A stretch of 24,615 nt of DNA, from assembly GCA_900550635.1 (NCBI GenBank), contig URSZ01000019.1, positions 1-24,615 on the forward strand, given 5' to 3'. The position numbers and the translations under genes were made by a program. Source of the DNA: an uncultured Prevotella sp. (GTDB lineage: Bacteria > Bacteroidota > Bacteroidia > Bacteroidales > Bacteroidaceae). The notes under the pieces were generated by a model. The model was not told the DNA's origin. It searched no databases and saw only the letters and a program-made list of their open reading frames with translations. Positions 7,690 through 15,941 of this stretch are shown one piece after another; within the stretch, counting starts at the first letter, position 1, and each line of letters starts with the position of its first letter.

Positions 7690-9957
7690 TCAGTTTATGC
7701 GCACCACCTTGACTATATCCTTTATGGTCAGCAAGGCGTTGCATATCTCGCGCACCTCGGTTGTGTCGTGTACATTCACAACGATATTGCCTTCGAATAT
7801 ACCGTCCTTGGTACTTATATTCAGCTGCTTTACATCTAAGTTGAGCTGCTTGTAGATTACCTCGCTTATGGCGAGAAGCATTCCTTGTACGTCAATGCCC
7901 TTAACGTAGATTGTAACGGGGAAAAGCATCATGTGATGCATTTGCCATTCCACAGCCACAATGCGGTTGCCGTAATTGCTTTTGAGCTTTTCGGCCACGG
8001 GACATTCGCGTTTGTGAATTGTGAACTCGTCGTTGGGGTCGATGTATCCAAGCGAGTCATCTCCGGGTATGGGGTGGCAACACGCGGCTATCTTGCAGCT
8101 CCGCATTGTATCCTCGTTGAGGATGAAGGTTTTCTTACGGTCGATATTGCGCACAAAGAGCTTGCGCAACTTGTCCTGCTCGCTGCCCTTCGACTTGTCG
8201 CTCATGAAAGGTATGAACTTGCGCCATGTAGATGTTTTTTTCTGCTTGTCGAGCAGGTAGTTCACGTCGTTTTCAGACAATTGTATGTTCTTCTCGCCTA
8301 TAGCGAGCATAAGGCTGTCGCGCGTGGAGATTTCATGCAGGCGGCACAGCTTGTTTATAACCGCGCTGTTCAGTTCAATATCGTGCTCTTGCAGGAACTT
8401 GCGCAACAAGTCCTCGCCTTTGGCCCGCGTTTCCCTTTCGTTGCGGCGCAAAAGCGCACGTATCTTGCTCTGCGCCTTGGCTGTATTTGCGTATCCGAGC
8501 CATTCGGGCTGCACATGCTGCGTGCTCGATGTAAGAATCTCAACCTGGTCGCCACTCTTCAGTTTATAGCTCAGCGGCACGAGTTTGTGATTCACCTTTG
8601 CGCCAATGCAATGGCTGCCCAGGAAAGAGTGAATTGAAAAAGCAAAATCGAGAGCCGTTGCACCGGTGGGCATTGTCTTGATTTCACCTTTTGGAGTGAA
8701 TATGAGTATCTCGTTGGCAAAGAGATTCAGCTTTATTGTGTCGAGAAAGTCGAGTGTATCGGGTTGCGGGTCGTCGAGAATTTCCTTTATGGTGTGAAGC
8801 CATTTGCCCAGCTCCCCGTCGGCAAAGTCGGCGTTGCCTCCTTTGTATTTCCAATGGGCGGCAACTCCCTGCTCGTCGATTTCGTCCATGCGCTGCGACC
8901 TTATCTGCACCTCAACCCACTGGCCGCGCTTACTCATAAGGGTGACGTGCAACGCCTGGTATCCGTTGGCCTTCGGATGGCTTATCCAATCGCGCAGCCT
9001 GTCGGGCTGTGGCTTGTATATATGGCACAAGGCTACATATATGTTGAAGCACTCGTTTACTTCTTCTTCAGGCTTTATCGGCTCGAAGATTATGCGCGCG
9101 GCGAGTATGTCGTAAATTTCCTCGAATGTAACATGCTTGTTCTGCATTTTCCGCCAAATGGAATACGGCGTCTTAATGCGGGCTATTATACGGTATTTGA
9201 AGCCTTGCTTGTCGAGTTCACTGCGTATGGGTTCGGTAAACTCATTGAAAAAACTGTCGCGTTCGGCCTGCGTTGAAGCAAGTTTCTTTTCGATTTCCTC
9301 ATATTCCTGCGGGTGCTCGTAATGGAAGCTGAGGTCTTCAAGTTCATTTTTTATAGCGTTGAGACCGAGGCGGTCGGCAAGCGGCGCATATATATAAAGA
9401 GTCTCGCCTGCAACCTTATACTGCTTGCTTGGCAACATGCTGCTGAGCGTGCGCATGTTGTGAAGGCGGTCGGCAATCTTGATTAGGATTACCCGTATGT
9501 CGTCGCTCATTGTAAGCAGCAACTTCTTGAAAGTTTCGGCCTGCAGCGAGGCACGATCGCCGAATATTCCGCCGGATATTTTGGTAAGACCCTCAACAAT
9601 ATTTGCAACCTTCGGGCCGAAAAGGTTTGCAATATCTTCGTTCGTATAATCGGTATCCTCCTCCACGTCGTGCAACAAGGCCGCGCATATCGATGTTGAG
9701 CCTAAGCCTATTTCGCCGCACACAATCTGCGCCACGGCAATAGGATGTAGGATGTATGGCTCGCCCGAGAGGCGGCGCACCCCGCTATGCGCTTTTTTTG
9801 CAAAGTTGAACGCCTTTGTAATAACATCCACCTTTTTGCGGTGGTTGGACGCGAGATACGTGTCGAGCAAATGGCGAAACGCATCGTTTATTAGTTGCTC
9901 GTCCTTTTGTTGGTCATATTTCGAATCTTCCACTGCCATAAACTCTGTTTTTAGCAT
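7690..9957 (-). CDS. rsh: RelA/SpoT-family (p)ppGpp synthetase/hydrolase
   Basis: The 755-residue long-type Rsh protein has all expected domains. The HD hydrolase has likely metal ligands H71, H96-D97 (ALLHDVEEDT) and D163 (IKIADRLHNMRT). The synthetase domain shows IIARIKTPYSIWRKM, EEIYDILAARIIF, HPKANGYQALH and VEVQIRSQRMDEI. A TGS domain follows (IFTPKGEIKTMPTGATALDFAF), then a Cys-containing zinc-finger-like region (SCKIAACCHPIPGDDSLGY) and a C-terminal ACT domain. It should make and degrade the stringent-response alarmone at the ribosome. Intact HD residues argue that it is bifunctional. The ATG at 9957 is taken; MAVEDSKYD at 9939 is an alternative. It follows mltD by 199 bases, a gap that contains repeat copy C. 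Confidence 0.95.
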   Translation of the reverse strand: MLKTEFMAVEDSKYDQQKDEQLINDAFRHLLDTYLASNHRKKVDVITKAFNFAKKAHSGVRRLSGEPYILHPIAVAQIVCGEIGLGSTSICAALLHDVEEDTDYTNEDIANLFGPKVANIVEGLTKISGGIFGDRASLQAETFKKLLLTMSDDIRVILIKIADRLHNMRTLSSMLPSKQYKVAGETLYIYAPLADRLGLNAIKNELEDLSFHYEHPQEYEEIEKKLASTQAERDSFFNEFTEPIRSELDKQGFKYRIIARIKTPYSIWRKMQNKHVTFEEIYDILAARIIFEPIKPEEEVNECFNIYVALCHIYKPQPDRLRDWISHPKANGYQALHVTLMSKRGQWVEVQIRSQRMDEIDEQGVAAHWKYKGGNADFADGELGKWLHTIKEILDDPQPDTLDFLDTIKLNLFANEILIFTPKGEIKTMPTGATALDFAFSIHSFLGSHCIGAKVNHKLVPLSYKLKSGDQVEILTSSTQHVQPEWLGYANTAKAQSKIRALLRRNERETRAKGEDLLRKFLQEHDIELNSAVINKLCRLHEISTRDSLMLAIGEKNIQLSENDVNYLLDKQKKTSTWRKFIPFMSDKSKGSEQDKLRKLFVRNIDRKKTFILNEDTMRSCKIAACCHPIPGDDSLGYIDPNDEFTIHKRECPVAEKLKSNYGNRIVAVEWQMHHMMLFPVTIYVKGIDVQGMLLAISEVIYKQLNLDVKQLNISTKDGIFEGNIVVNVHDTTEVREICNALLTIKDIVKVVRIN

Positions 9958-10048
9958 TAGATTATCATTAGCGTGAAACGGGTGCGGGGAAAGCCCGTCT
10001 GTTCTGCGTTTTCGGTTTTCGTTTTTTGCATGTCAGACCTTCGGAAAA

Positions 10049-10119
10049 ATATGTGCCTTGTATTTTAAAATATGTCAGACATATTTTGAAATAGGTCAGA
10101 CATATTTTTTTCCTGCTCC
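10049..10119 (-). repeat. Triple-palindrome intergenic repeat, copy C
   Basis: On the plus strand the 15-mers are ATATGTGCCTTGTAT (10049, variant module), ATATGTCAGACATAT (10070, perfect palindrome) and ATAGGTCAGACATAT (10091), at 21-base steps with spacers TTTAAA and TTTGAA. TTTTTTCCTGCTCC (10106-10119) marks the reversed flank. It interrupts the gap between mltD and the RelA/SpoT gene in an otherwise close-packed minus-strand run. A half-site-like ATGTCAGACC lies just outside at 10030. Confidence 0.92.
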
Positions 10120-10156
10120 GAAAGGACATTGAAAAACGCCCCTTGCAAGACAGACA

Positions 10157-11461
10157 TTACCTTACGCGCAGTTTTTTACCGGCACGTATGCTGGAACCTC
10201 TTATACCATTCAGCCGGCGAAGTTTTGATACGGTCGTACCATACTTTTCAGCTATTTCCGACAAGGTTTGTCCCGACTTTATAGTGATTGTCTTACGGCG
10301 CGAGCGCGAAGAACTGCTCCTACGGGAGCGTGTACTGCTTTTCTTTGTGTATTTACTTTCGTAAGCCGACTCGTCCACATCCACCGTGCGGCGTTTGGCC
10401 GTAAGTTCATCGCTGCGGTAATTGTAAACCGAATCTCCCAGTTCCACGAATTTCAAGACTGCCGGTACGGGAAGGCGCAAAATGCTTGCTTCCACGGAAC
10501 CGGGCACAAGCGAAGTCTTATACTGCGGATTCAGAGCCTGAACCAAATCCTTGTCTACTTCGCACAATGCCGAAATCTGGTCAAAGTGAACGTCCTTGCT
10601 CACGAGCAGCGTATCGCTCGCCTCAGGCAGGCGCGCCTTCATGGGGCATATATTATGCTCGCAGTAGTAATTCATTATGTAATTTGCAGCTATGAACGCT
10701 GGTACATAGCCTCTCGTTTCCTTTGGCAGGTATGGATAAATGGCCCAGTAGTCTTTCTGCCCGCCGGCGCGGTACATTGCTTTGGCTATGTTGTTCGGGC
10801 CGCAATTATAAGCAGCTATCACAAGATTCCAATCTCCGTACATGTCATACAAATCACGAAGATACTGGGCGGCGGCGTAAGTGGATTTTATAGGGTCGCG
10901 CCGCTCATCCACAAGACTGTTTACCTCAAGACCGTAACGCTTGCCCGTAGTGAGCATGAACTGCCAAAGACCTACCGCTCCCACACGGCTTACCGCACGC
11001 GGGTCGAGCGCGCTTTCTATCACGGGAAGGTATTTCAGTTCAAGCGGCAGATTGTAGAGCGCGAGTGCTTCCTCGAAAATCGGAACGTAAAAGTTCATTG
11101 CACCTAGCATGTAAGCCACCGACTTGCGCAACTTGCCGCTGTACTGGTCGATAAACTTGCGCACTATCGCATTGTACGGCAGTTCCATCTGGGCCGGAAT
11201 GCGCGAGAGCCGCTCAATGTAAATGCTGTCTTCGAAGACAGGGTTCACATCCTGGAACTGGCAGTCGGAATCGTTCTTTAAATATTCCGACGCATTCCAT
11301 TGCATGAGCAAGGTGTCGATGTCGAGTTTCATTCCTTCCGGAACTTCTATCACCTCATCCTTGCCCGTGCGGTCGTCATGCACTGTTATATCATTTTGGG
11401 CATTTAAAGTCACTGTTGCAAATGCCGAAAAAGCCAATAAGATAATTTTCTTCATTTTCAT
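10157..11461 (-). CDS. mltD: MltD-like membrane-associated lytic murein transglycosylase with LysM
   Basis: The 434-residue protein has a signal peptide (MKMKKIILLAFSAFATVTLNAQ). A family 1 SLT domain spans about residues 125-260: LPLELKYLPVIESALDPRA with catalytic E149, GAVGLWQFMLTTGKRYGL, and DWNLVIAAYNCGPNNIAKA. A basic Ser/Arg linker (STRSRRSSSSRSRRK) and one LysM domain (TITIKSGQTLSEIAEKYGTT to the end) complete it. Such enzymes cleave peptidoglycan glycan strands, releasing 1,6-anhydro-muropeptides in the periplasm. Many MltD proteins carry more than one LysM, so this is a short version. The 22-base gap from the DUF5683 gene suggests co-transcription. Confidence 0.93.
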   Translation of the reverse strand: MKMKKIILLAFSAFATVTLNAQNDITVHDDRTGKDEVIEVPEGMKLDIDTLLMQWNASEYLKNDSDCQFQDVNPVFEDSIYIERLSRIPAQMELPYNAIVRKFIDQYSGKLRKSVAYMLGAMNFYVPIFEEALALYNLPLELKYLPVIESALDPRAVSRVGAVGLWQFMLTTGKRYGLEVNSLVDERRDPIKSTYAAAQYLRDLYDMYGDWNLVIAAYNCGPNNIAKAMYRAGGQKDYWAIYPYLPKETRGYVPAFIAANYIMNYYCEHNICPMKARLPEASDTLLVSKDVHFDQISALCEVDKDLVQALNPQYKTSLVPGSVEASILRLPVPAVLKFVELGDSVYNYRSDELTAKRRTVDVDESAYESKYTKKSSTRSRRSSSSRSRRKTITIKSGQTLSEIAEKYGTTVSKLRRLNGIRGSSIRAGKKLRVR

Positions 11462-11483
11462 TCCTGTATTGCAATGTTACGCC

Positions 11484-12263
11484 TCAGAAACTAAGTCCAC
11501 AACCTACTCCAACGGCGTGCGAATTCGATTTACCTTGTACCGGGATTACTGCCGGGCCTACATTAAGGCTCAAATCCCGTGAAATATCAAACTCCGACAG
11601 CTGCGCGTCCACGTATGCGTCGATTACCGAAAGTATGTAAACGCCCACGAAAGCGAAAACGCTTAGGTCGCGCCAGCGGCGGTATCTGTCCTTTTTGTTC
11701 TTGAAGATGGTCTTGAACCTGTCTTCCAGCCCGGTCATGTCATAATTAGGCGGCAACATGTCAAGATAGCTGTTCGTATTGGGGTCGTCGTCCATTATGT
11801 CGCTATAGGCCTGCGAATAGTCCTTGTACATCTGCTGGTTCCACATCAGTGCATAGGTACATCCCAGGAAGCCGCCATAGAATATGGGAAGTTTCCAATA
11901 TTTCCTGTTGTATATCTGCCCGGCTCCGGGAAGTATAAGCGCAAGCCATAATGCGCGCTGCGGGTCGGGCACGAATTTTGGGCGTGGCGGCTTGTGCTTT
12001 TTTGCGTCACGCATAACCGAGTCGACTGCCTGCGCGATTTTCGATGAATCTGCCGCAAGCGAGTCACTGCCCGCCACTAACGAATCGGTGCCGGCGGCCT
12101 GTTGGCCGGCAGCAACGTTGTCGCCTGCCTTTACTGCTGCGCTGTCGGTCTCTATCTTTGGCAGCAAGGTATCGCACACGGCGTATGGGCCGGCGTTTCC
12201 GGCATAAGCCGACACGCATGCCACAAACGCAATCGTACAGGCAACCAATCTCGCAGACTTCAT
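11484..12263 (-). CDS. DUF5683-domain protein, exported or membrane-associated
   Basis: The 259-residue protein has a signal peptide (MKSARLVACTIAFVACVSAYA), then an Ala/Asp/Ser-rich spacer (about 30-85) and a DUF5683 core. The core starts PDPQRALWLALILPGAGQIY with a short amphipathic or membrane segment, NRKYWKLPIFYGGFLGCTYAL (transmembrane), and a second hydrophobic stretch (LSVFAFVGVYILSVIDAYVDAQL). The function of DUF5683 is not known to me; its steady place after parB suggests a cell-envelope role. Its ATG overlaps the parB stop by one base (TAATG). Confidence 0.88.
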   Translation of the reverse strand: MKSARLVACTIAFVACVSAYAGNAGPYAVCDTLLPKIETDSAAVKAGDNVAAGQQAAGTDSLVAGSDSLAADSSKIAQAVDSVMRDAKKHKPPRPKFVPDPQRALWLALILPGAGQIYNRKYWKLPIFYGGFLGCTYALMWNQQMYKDYSQAYSDIMDDDPNTNSYLDMLPPNYDMTGLEDRFKTIFKNKKDRYRRWRDLSVFAFVGVYILSVIDAYVDAQLSEFDISRDLSLNVGPAVIPVQGKSNSHAVGVGCGLSF

Positions 12264-13156
12264 TATTTTGCGTGGTCGAGCATTGCGATTATCCGTTCCA
12301 TTTCCTCATGGTTGCGGAACGGTATGGTTATCTTTCCCCGCCCGGCTGGAGTGCATGTCATTTTCACCCGTGCGCCAAAGTAGTCCGACAGGTGTTTTTG
12401 CAGGCTTTCGAACTCTTCCGAAACGTTCTTGTCGCGCTGAGCGCGAATGCGTTTCGCGGGAGTATTCACGTCCTCGCCGTTGTTCAGGCTGTTTACCATC
12501 TCCTCCACCTTGCGCACAGAATAGCCCTCGCGCTGTATCTCCTCGAAAAGACGGACCTGCATGGCGGGGCTGTGCAATGCGAGCAACGCGCGGGCATGCC
12601 CCTGGTCTATCTGTTTGTTTTTAAGAGCCATTTGCACCTGTGCCGGAAGTTTCAGCAGCCTCAGGTAATTGGCCACCGTGGCACGTTTTTTTCCAACCTT
12701 CAGGCTCAGTTCTTCCTGTTTGAGTCCGTATTGTTCTATAAGGTTCTGGTAAGCCAGCGCTATTTCTATTGCGTTAAGGTCCTCGCGTTGTATGTTTTCC
12801 ACGAGGGCCATTTGCATCATTTTCTCGTCGTCGGCAGTGCGTATGTAAGCCGGCACTGTCGACAAGCCAGCCAGCGCGGCCGCTCTCCAGCGACGCTCGC
12901 CTGCGATTATCTGGTACATGCCGTCGCCTGTGCTTCGCAGCGATATGGGCTGCACTATGCCTATTTCGCGAATCGAATCGGCCAGTTCCTGCAGGGCTTC
13001 GTCGTCGAATTCACGGCGTGGCTGCGAGGGATTGGGCTGTATGCGTTCTATGGGCACTTCGCCTATTGACGAAGTGCCCGAAGTGCGTACTTCTTCATTG
13101 GAAATGAGGGCGTCCAAACCGCGCCCCAAAGCTGCGTATTTCTTTTTAACTACCAT
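12263..13156 (-). CDS. parB: Chromosome-partitioning protein ParB
   Basis: The 297-residue ParB/Spo0J protein has the N-terminal CTPase/ParB-fold motifs (IERIQPNPSQPRREFDDEAL, then IIAGERRWRAAALAG and VENIQREDLNAIE). The helix-turn-helix region follows (EELSLKVGKKRATVANYLRLLKLP, then QIDQGHARALLAL). A C-terminal dimerisation segment lies at about 225-297. ParB binds parS, loads as a CTP-dependent clamp and is the cargo of ParA. It starts 50 bases downstream of parA and its stop overlaps the DUF5683 gene. I looked for a parS-like 16-mer (TGTTTCACGTGAAACA type) in the window and saw none. Confidence 0.96.
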   Translation of the reverse strand: MVVKKKYAALGRGLDALISNEEVRTSGTSSIGEVPIERIQPNPSQPRREFDDEALQELADSIREIGIVQPISLRSTGDGMYQIIAGERRWRAAALAGLSTVPAYIRTADDEKMMQMALVENIQREDLNAIEIALAYQNLIEQYGLKQEELSLKVGKKRATVANYLRLLKLPAQVQMALKNKQIDQGHARALLALHSPAMQVRLFEEIQREGYSVRKVEEMVNSLNNGEDVNTPAKRIRAQRDKNVSEEFESLQKHLSDYFGARVKMTCTPAGRGKITIPFRNHEEMERIIAMLDHAK

Positions 13157-13206
13157 ATTTCAATTTTTCGCGTCTTGCCGCCGGAGCGGCCGGAACGCTT
13201 AGGGCA

Positions 13207-13980
13207 TTATGCCTCGGGGGTATTTTTGTCGATTATCTCCCTTGCCAGGGCAAGGTAACTTTTCGCGCCCGCCGACGTTGCGTCGTACAATATTGCAGGC
13301 ACGCCGTGCGAAGGCGCTTCGCTCAGCTTGACATTGCGCTGTATCACGGTTTTGAACACAAGTTCCTGGAAATGCCGGCGCATTTCGTCGTATATCTGGT
13401 TGGCCAGGCGCAGGCGCGAGTCGTACATCGTCAGGAGGAAGCCTTCTATTTCGAGGTGCGGATTGAGTTTCTTTTTTATTATCTTTATTGTGTTGAGCAG
13501 TTTGCTTATTCCCTCGAGGGCGAAGTATTCGCACTGCACGGGGATAATCACGCTGTCGGCCGCCACGAGGGAGTTTACCGTTATCAGTCCCAGCGAAGGA
13601 CTGCAGTCAATCAATATATAGTCGTATTCCGCGCGCAGGGGGTCGAGGAGTTTTTTCATTACCTTTTCGCGTTCGTCGAAATTAAGCATTTCTATTTCCG
13701 CGCCCACGAGGTCGATATGTGCGGGGACTATATCGAGGTTGTCCACGTCGGTGGTGTATATGGCTTCGCGTATGTCGGCTCCCGTAACGATACATTCATA
13801 TATGGAGCAATCCACCTTGCGAACGTCCACTCCCAAGCCCGACGAGGCGTTGGCCTGCGGGTCGGCATCGATGAGGAGGGTCTTTTTCTCGAGTGTGGCC
13901 AGCGAGGCCGACAGGTTCATGGCCGAAGTAGTTTTGCCCACTCCGCCCTTCTGGTTTGCCAATGCTATGATTTTTCCCAT
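13207..13980 (-). CDS. parA: Chromosome-partitioning ATPase ParA (Soj)
   Basis: The 257-residue ParA has a deviant Walker A at the N-terminus (ANQKGGVGKTTSAMNLSASLA), LLIDADPQANASSGLG, the Walker B-like YDYILIDCSPSLGL and GFLLTMYDSRLRLANQIYDEM. It lacks the N-terminal DNA-binding extension of plasmid ParA proteins and fits the chromosomal Soj type. ParA binds DNA non-specifically as an ATP dimer and moves ParB-parS complexes. It is the first gene of the minus-strand run, with a -7 box at 14021-14028. Confidence 0.96.
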   Translation of the reverse strand: MGKIIALANQKGGVGKTTSAMNLSASLATLEKKTLLIDADPQANASSGLGVDVRKVDCSIYECIVTGADIREAIYTTDVDNLDIVPAHIDLVGAEIEMLNFDEREKVMKKLLDPLRAEYDYILIDCSPSLGLITVNSLVAADSVIIPVQCEYFALEGISKLLNTIKIIKKKLNPHLEIEGFLLTMYDSRLRLANQIYDEMRRHFQELVFKTVIQRNVKLSEAPSHGVPAILYDATSAGAKSYLALAREIIDKNTPEA

Positions 13981-14020
13981 TGAGGTTAAAATGTTTTCGG
14001 CTTCTAATACGAATAGTATG

Positions 14021-14028
14021 CAAAATTA
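14021..14028 (-). promoter_or_regulatory. Candidate -7 box for the parAB operon
   Basis: On the minus strand this reads TAATTTTG (TAnnTTTG), 41 bases before the parA start. TTTG lies upstream at about 16 bases rather than the ideal 19, so the -33 box is uncertain. Confidence 0.45.
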
Positions 14029-14227
14029 AGCATTTTCCCAAACTCAAACCCAATTTAAATTGATAAAATACTTTAAGTTCCGCATTGCCCTGCAGGCTAC
14101 GCGGTTGCATGTAGCATATCCGGGCAGCCGGAACGGGAGCGCGGTTTCGGCCAATACCGCCGCAATACGGACATCGGGGACACGTTAAAACAAAGCCTTA
14201 AGAAACCGTTTTCGCGGCAAAAAAAAA

Positions 14228-14350
14228 TGAAAACTGATTTTCAGTGCGTAAAGCCCACATGGGAGCAAATAAAAAATATGTGCCTTGTATTTTAAAATAT
14301 GTCAGACATATTTCAAAATATCTCAGACATATTTTCTGCCCTCTGAAAAC
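14228..14350 (+). repeat. Triple-palindrome intergenic repeat, copy D
   Basis: This 123-base copy opens with hairpin TGAAAACTGATTTTCA (14228-14243) and has the flank GGAGCAAATAAAAA (14262-14275). The modules are ATATGTGCCTTGTAT (14276, variant in forward orientation), ATATGTCAGACATAT (14297) and ATATCTCAGACATAT (14318), with spacers TTTAAA and TTCAAA. It closes with CTGAAAAC (14343-14350). It has the same total length as copies A and E. Compared with A, the first module is inverted. Confidence 0.93.
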
Positions 14351-14418
14351 CCGTTTGAAAAACATGATTACAATACAGACAAAACAAAGACAAGGATTTT
14401 TATATATAATACAGGATT

Positions 14419-14444
14419 CGGTTCGGCCGGCTGCAGCCGAACCG
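14419..14444. other. GC-rich hairpin upstream of the beta-helix gene promoter
   Basis: This is a perfect 9-bp inverted repeat, CGGTTCGGC (14419-14427) and GCCGAACCG (14436-14444), with an 8-base loop that itself extends a CGGCTGCAGCCG palindrome. It lies about 30 bases upstream of the -33 box. There is no T-tract on the plus side. It may be an operator or a boundary. Confidence 0.5.
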
Positions 14445-14475
14445 CAACAGGCGCAAGTGCCGGCAATCCGCTTCG

Positions 14476-14509
14476 TTTTTTGTATTACCCCCGACTTTCA
14501 CTATCTTTG
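14476..14509 (+). promoter_or_regulatory. Bacteroidota promoter of the beta-helix gene
   Basis: TTTTTTG (14476-14482), 19 bases, then TATCTTTG (14502-14509) fit the -33/-7 consensus. Transcription is predicted to start near 14516, giving an approximately 72-base leader before the ATG at 14588. Confidence 0.78.
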
Positions 14510-14587
14510 TGCCAAGTACCGGTGCGACGGCTGCAAGTGTCTTTGCCGCGGGAACACCGCATTCCTCACCATAAAACCTTTACAACC

Positions 14588-15823
14588 ATGAAAACATTTT
14601 TATTACGCCCTGCATTATCGGCAGTAATGCTGTTCATTGCGGCAGCCAACATTACTGCCGGCGGACCGGTAAGCATACAGAAATTCGGCGTGCTGCCGGG
14701 CAACTCGCCGCAGGCCAACCGCGAGGCATTGCAGCGCGCTATCGACACAGCCGAAAAATCGGGCACGGCGCTATACGTCGAGCCTGCTGAAGGCGGCTAT
14801 CGCGTAGCCTCGGGCATTGTGCTGAAAAAGAACGTATCGCTTACGGGCGCGCACGGCCCTGTGGGGCGCGGCACGCGCAATCCCGGCAAAGCCGAACCCA
14901 CAGGCTCGCTGTTCGTGATAACCGACACGGAAAAGCCTTTCATCACCGTAAGATCGGCAACACAGATACGCGGCATACAGTTCTATTACCCCGAACAGGC
15001 ATACAACGACCCGCATAAAATAATCGAATACCCGCCTACGATACAGGTGGACAAGAACGAGCCCGTGCAAGGGGTTACGCTCTCATGCCTTACCTTTTTC
15101 GGCGAATACATGGCCATGGATTTCGAATCGACGGGCGGAAAAGCCAACGAGCAAATCCTGTTCGAGCATTGCTACGGCTTTCCGCTAAGCGGCCGCTTCA
15201 TAAGCATAGACTATTGCTACGACATTCCGCGCATTCTGCACTGCCATGTAAACCCCTCGAACATGCGCGAGTTCGGGCGGTCGTTCACTCCTGCGGTTAT
15301 CGACGCGGTGGTGGGCAGGAAAACCTTCGCATATTCGATTAACCATACCGACAACGCCCAACTGATAGATATATTCACCTTCGGGACGTATGGAGGGATA
15401 CTGCTCGGCGGCGATTCATACGGGCAGATGACAAACTTTAACTTCGACTGCGTGGCTGTGGGCATACACAAACTCGGAAACAGCGATTTCAACCGCAACT
15501 GGCAGGTGGCACAAGGCTCTATCATAGCAAACACCGGCGAAAGCGTCGAGAACATACATCCGATAATAGCCGAAGGCAAAGGACACCTGGCCATAGCCAA
15601 CGTAGAAGCCTTTTCGGGAACGAACGCGGCGCTTTCGACTGTGGGAAAATCGTTCGACTTCATGCTCGTCAGGGGAAACGAACGCACCACGGTGTCGATG
15701 TTCGGTTGCAGAATGAGGAACTACACATCATCCTCGCCCCTTACGGTGGAAAACCCGAAAGCATGCATACAGGCAGTGGCTTGTATTGACAAAAACGAAG
15801 AACCTTTCAACAGAAGCAAGTGA
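14588..15823 (+). CDS. Secreted right-handed beta-helix (pectate-lyase-like) protein
   Basis: The 411-residue protein has a signal peptide (MKTFLLRPALSAVMLFIAAANITAG). The mature start, VSIQKFGVLPGNSPQANREALQRAIDTA, is the typical opening of pectate-lyase or GH28-like right-handed beta-helices (normally FGAxxDGxTDNTxAIQxAID). Here the usual DG-TD signature is changed to PGNSPQ. The body has helix-like rungs (GSLFVITDTEKPFITVRSATQIRGIQFYYP, VQGVTLSCLTFFGEYMAMDF). No clear GH28 catalytic aspartates were recognised, so it may be a non-catalytic or unassigned carbohydrate-active protein. The frame is open upstream to 14285 but reads through the repeat and the promoter; the ATG at 14588 with its signal peptide is the supported start. 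It stands alone between divergent parA and surE. Confidence 0.8.
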   Translation: MKTFLLRPALSAVMLFIAAANITAGGPVSIQKFGVLPGNSPQANREALQRAIDTAEKSGTALYVEPAEGGYRVASGIVLKKNVSLTGAHGPVGRGTRNPGKAEPTGSLFVITDTEKPFITVRSATQIRGIQFYYPEQAYNDPHKIIEYPPTIQVDKNEPVQGVTLSCLTFFGEYMAMDFESTGGKANEQILFEHCYGFPLSGRFISIDYCYDIPRILHCHVNPSNMREFGRSFTPAVIDAVVGRKTFAYSINHTDNAQLIDIFTFGTYGGILLGGDSYGQMTNFNFDCVAVGIHKLGNSDFNRNWQVAQGSIIANTGESVENIHPIIAEGKGHLAIANVEAFSGTNAALSTVGKSFDFMLVRGNERTTVSMFGCRMRNYTSSSPLTVENPKACIQAVACIDKNEEPFNRSK

Positions 15824-15870
15824 AACCTCGGCCGACAGGACGGCGGCAGATTTCCGGACCTGCTACCTCT

Positions 15871-15892
15871 TTCAGCCGCCCGGGCGGCTGAA
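15871..15892. terminator. Perfect 22-base GC-rich palindrome between the beta-helix gene and surE
   Basis: Two perfect 11-base halves (TTCAGCCGCCC and its complement) form a stem with almost no loop, 48 bases after the beta-helix stop. It could end that transcript, but no T-tract follows on the plus strand. A protein-binding palindrome just upstream of the surE promoter is the alternative. Confidence 0.45.
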
Positions 15893-15908
15893 CGTCGCGG
15901 AAAATGAG

Positions 15909-15916
15909 TATCTTTG
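15909..15916 (+). promoter_or_regulatory. Candidate -7 box for surE-lpxB
   Basis: TATCTTTG matches TAnnTTTG, 26 bases before the surE ATG. It is the same 8-mer as in the beta-helix gene promoter. No TTTG is present at the -33 spacing. Confidence 0.5.
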
Positions 15917-15941
15917 CCCACTGTAAAACAGTAATCCGCTT

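Larger units (their letters stand above)
13981..14587. other. 607-base divergent intergenic region, parA and beta-helix gene
   Basis: The region contains the parA -7 box, repeat copy D (14228-14350), a strong GC-rich hairpin (14419-14444) and the beta-helix gene promoter (14476-14509). Open frames that cross the repeat translate its palindromes (such as ILKYVRHISKYLRHIF) and are not credible genes. Confidence 0.6.

Noticed and set aside
12044..13069. 341-codon plus-strand frame opposite parB and the DUF5683 gene
   Set aside because: It is antisense to motif-verified genes and has no family features; a product of codon bias.
14285..14587. N-terminal extension of the beta-helix gene
   Set aside because: It would translate repeat modules and the -33/-7 promoter; a clear signal peptide begins at the ATG at 14588.
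14244..14591. Plus-strand frame of 115 codons across repeat copy D
   Set aside because: Its N-terminus is a translation of the palindromic modules, and the rest crosses the promoter and hairpin; no domain or start signal.
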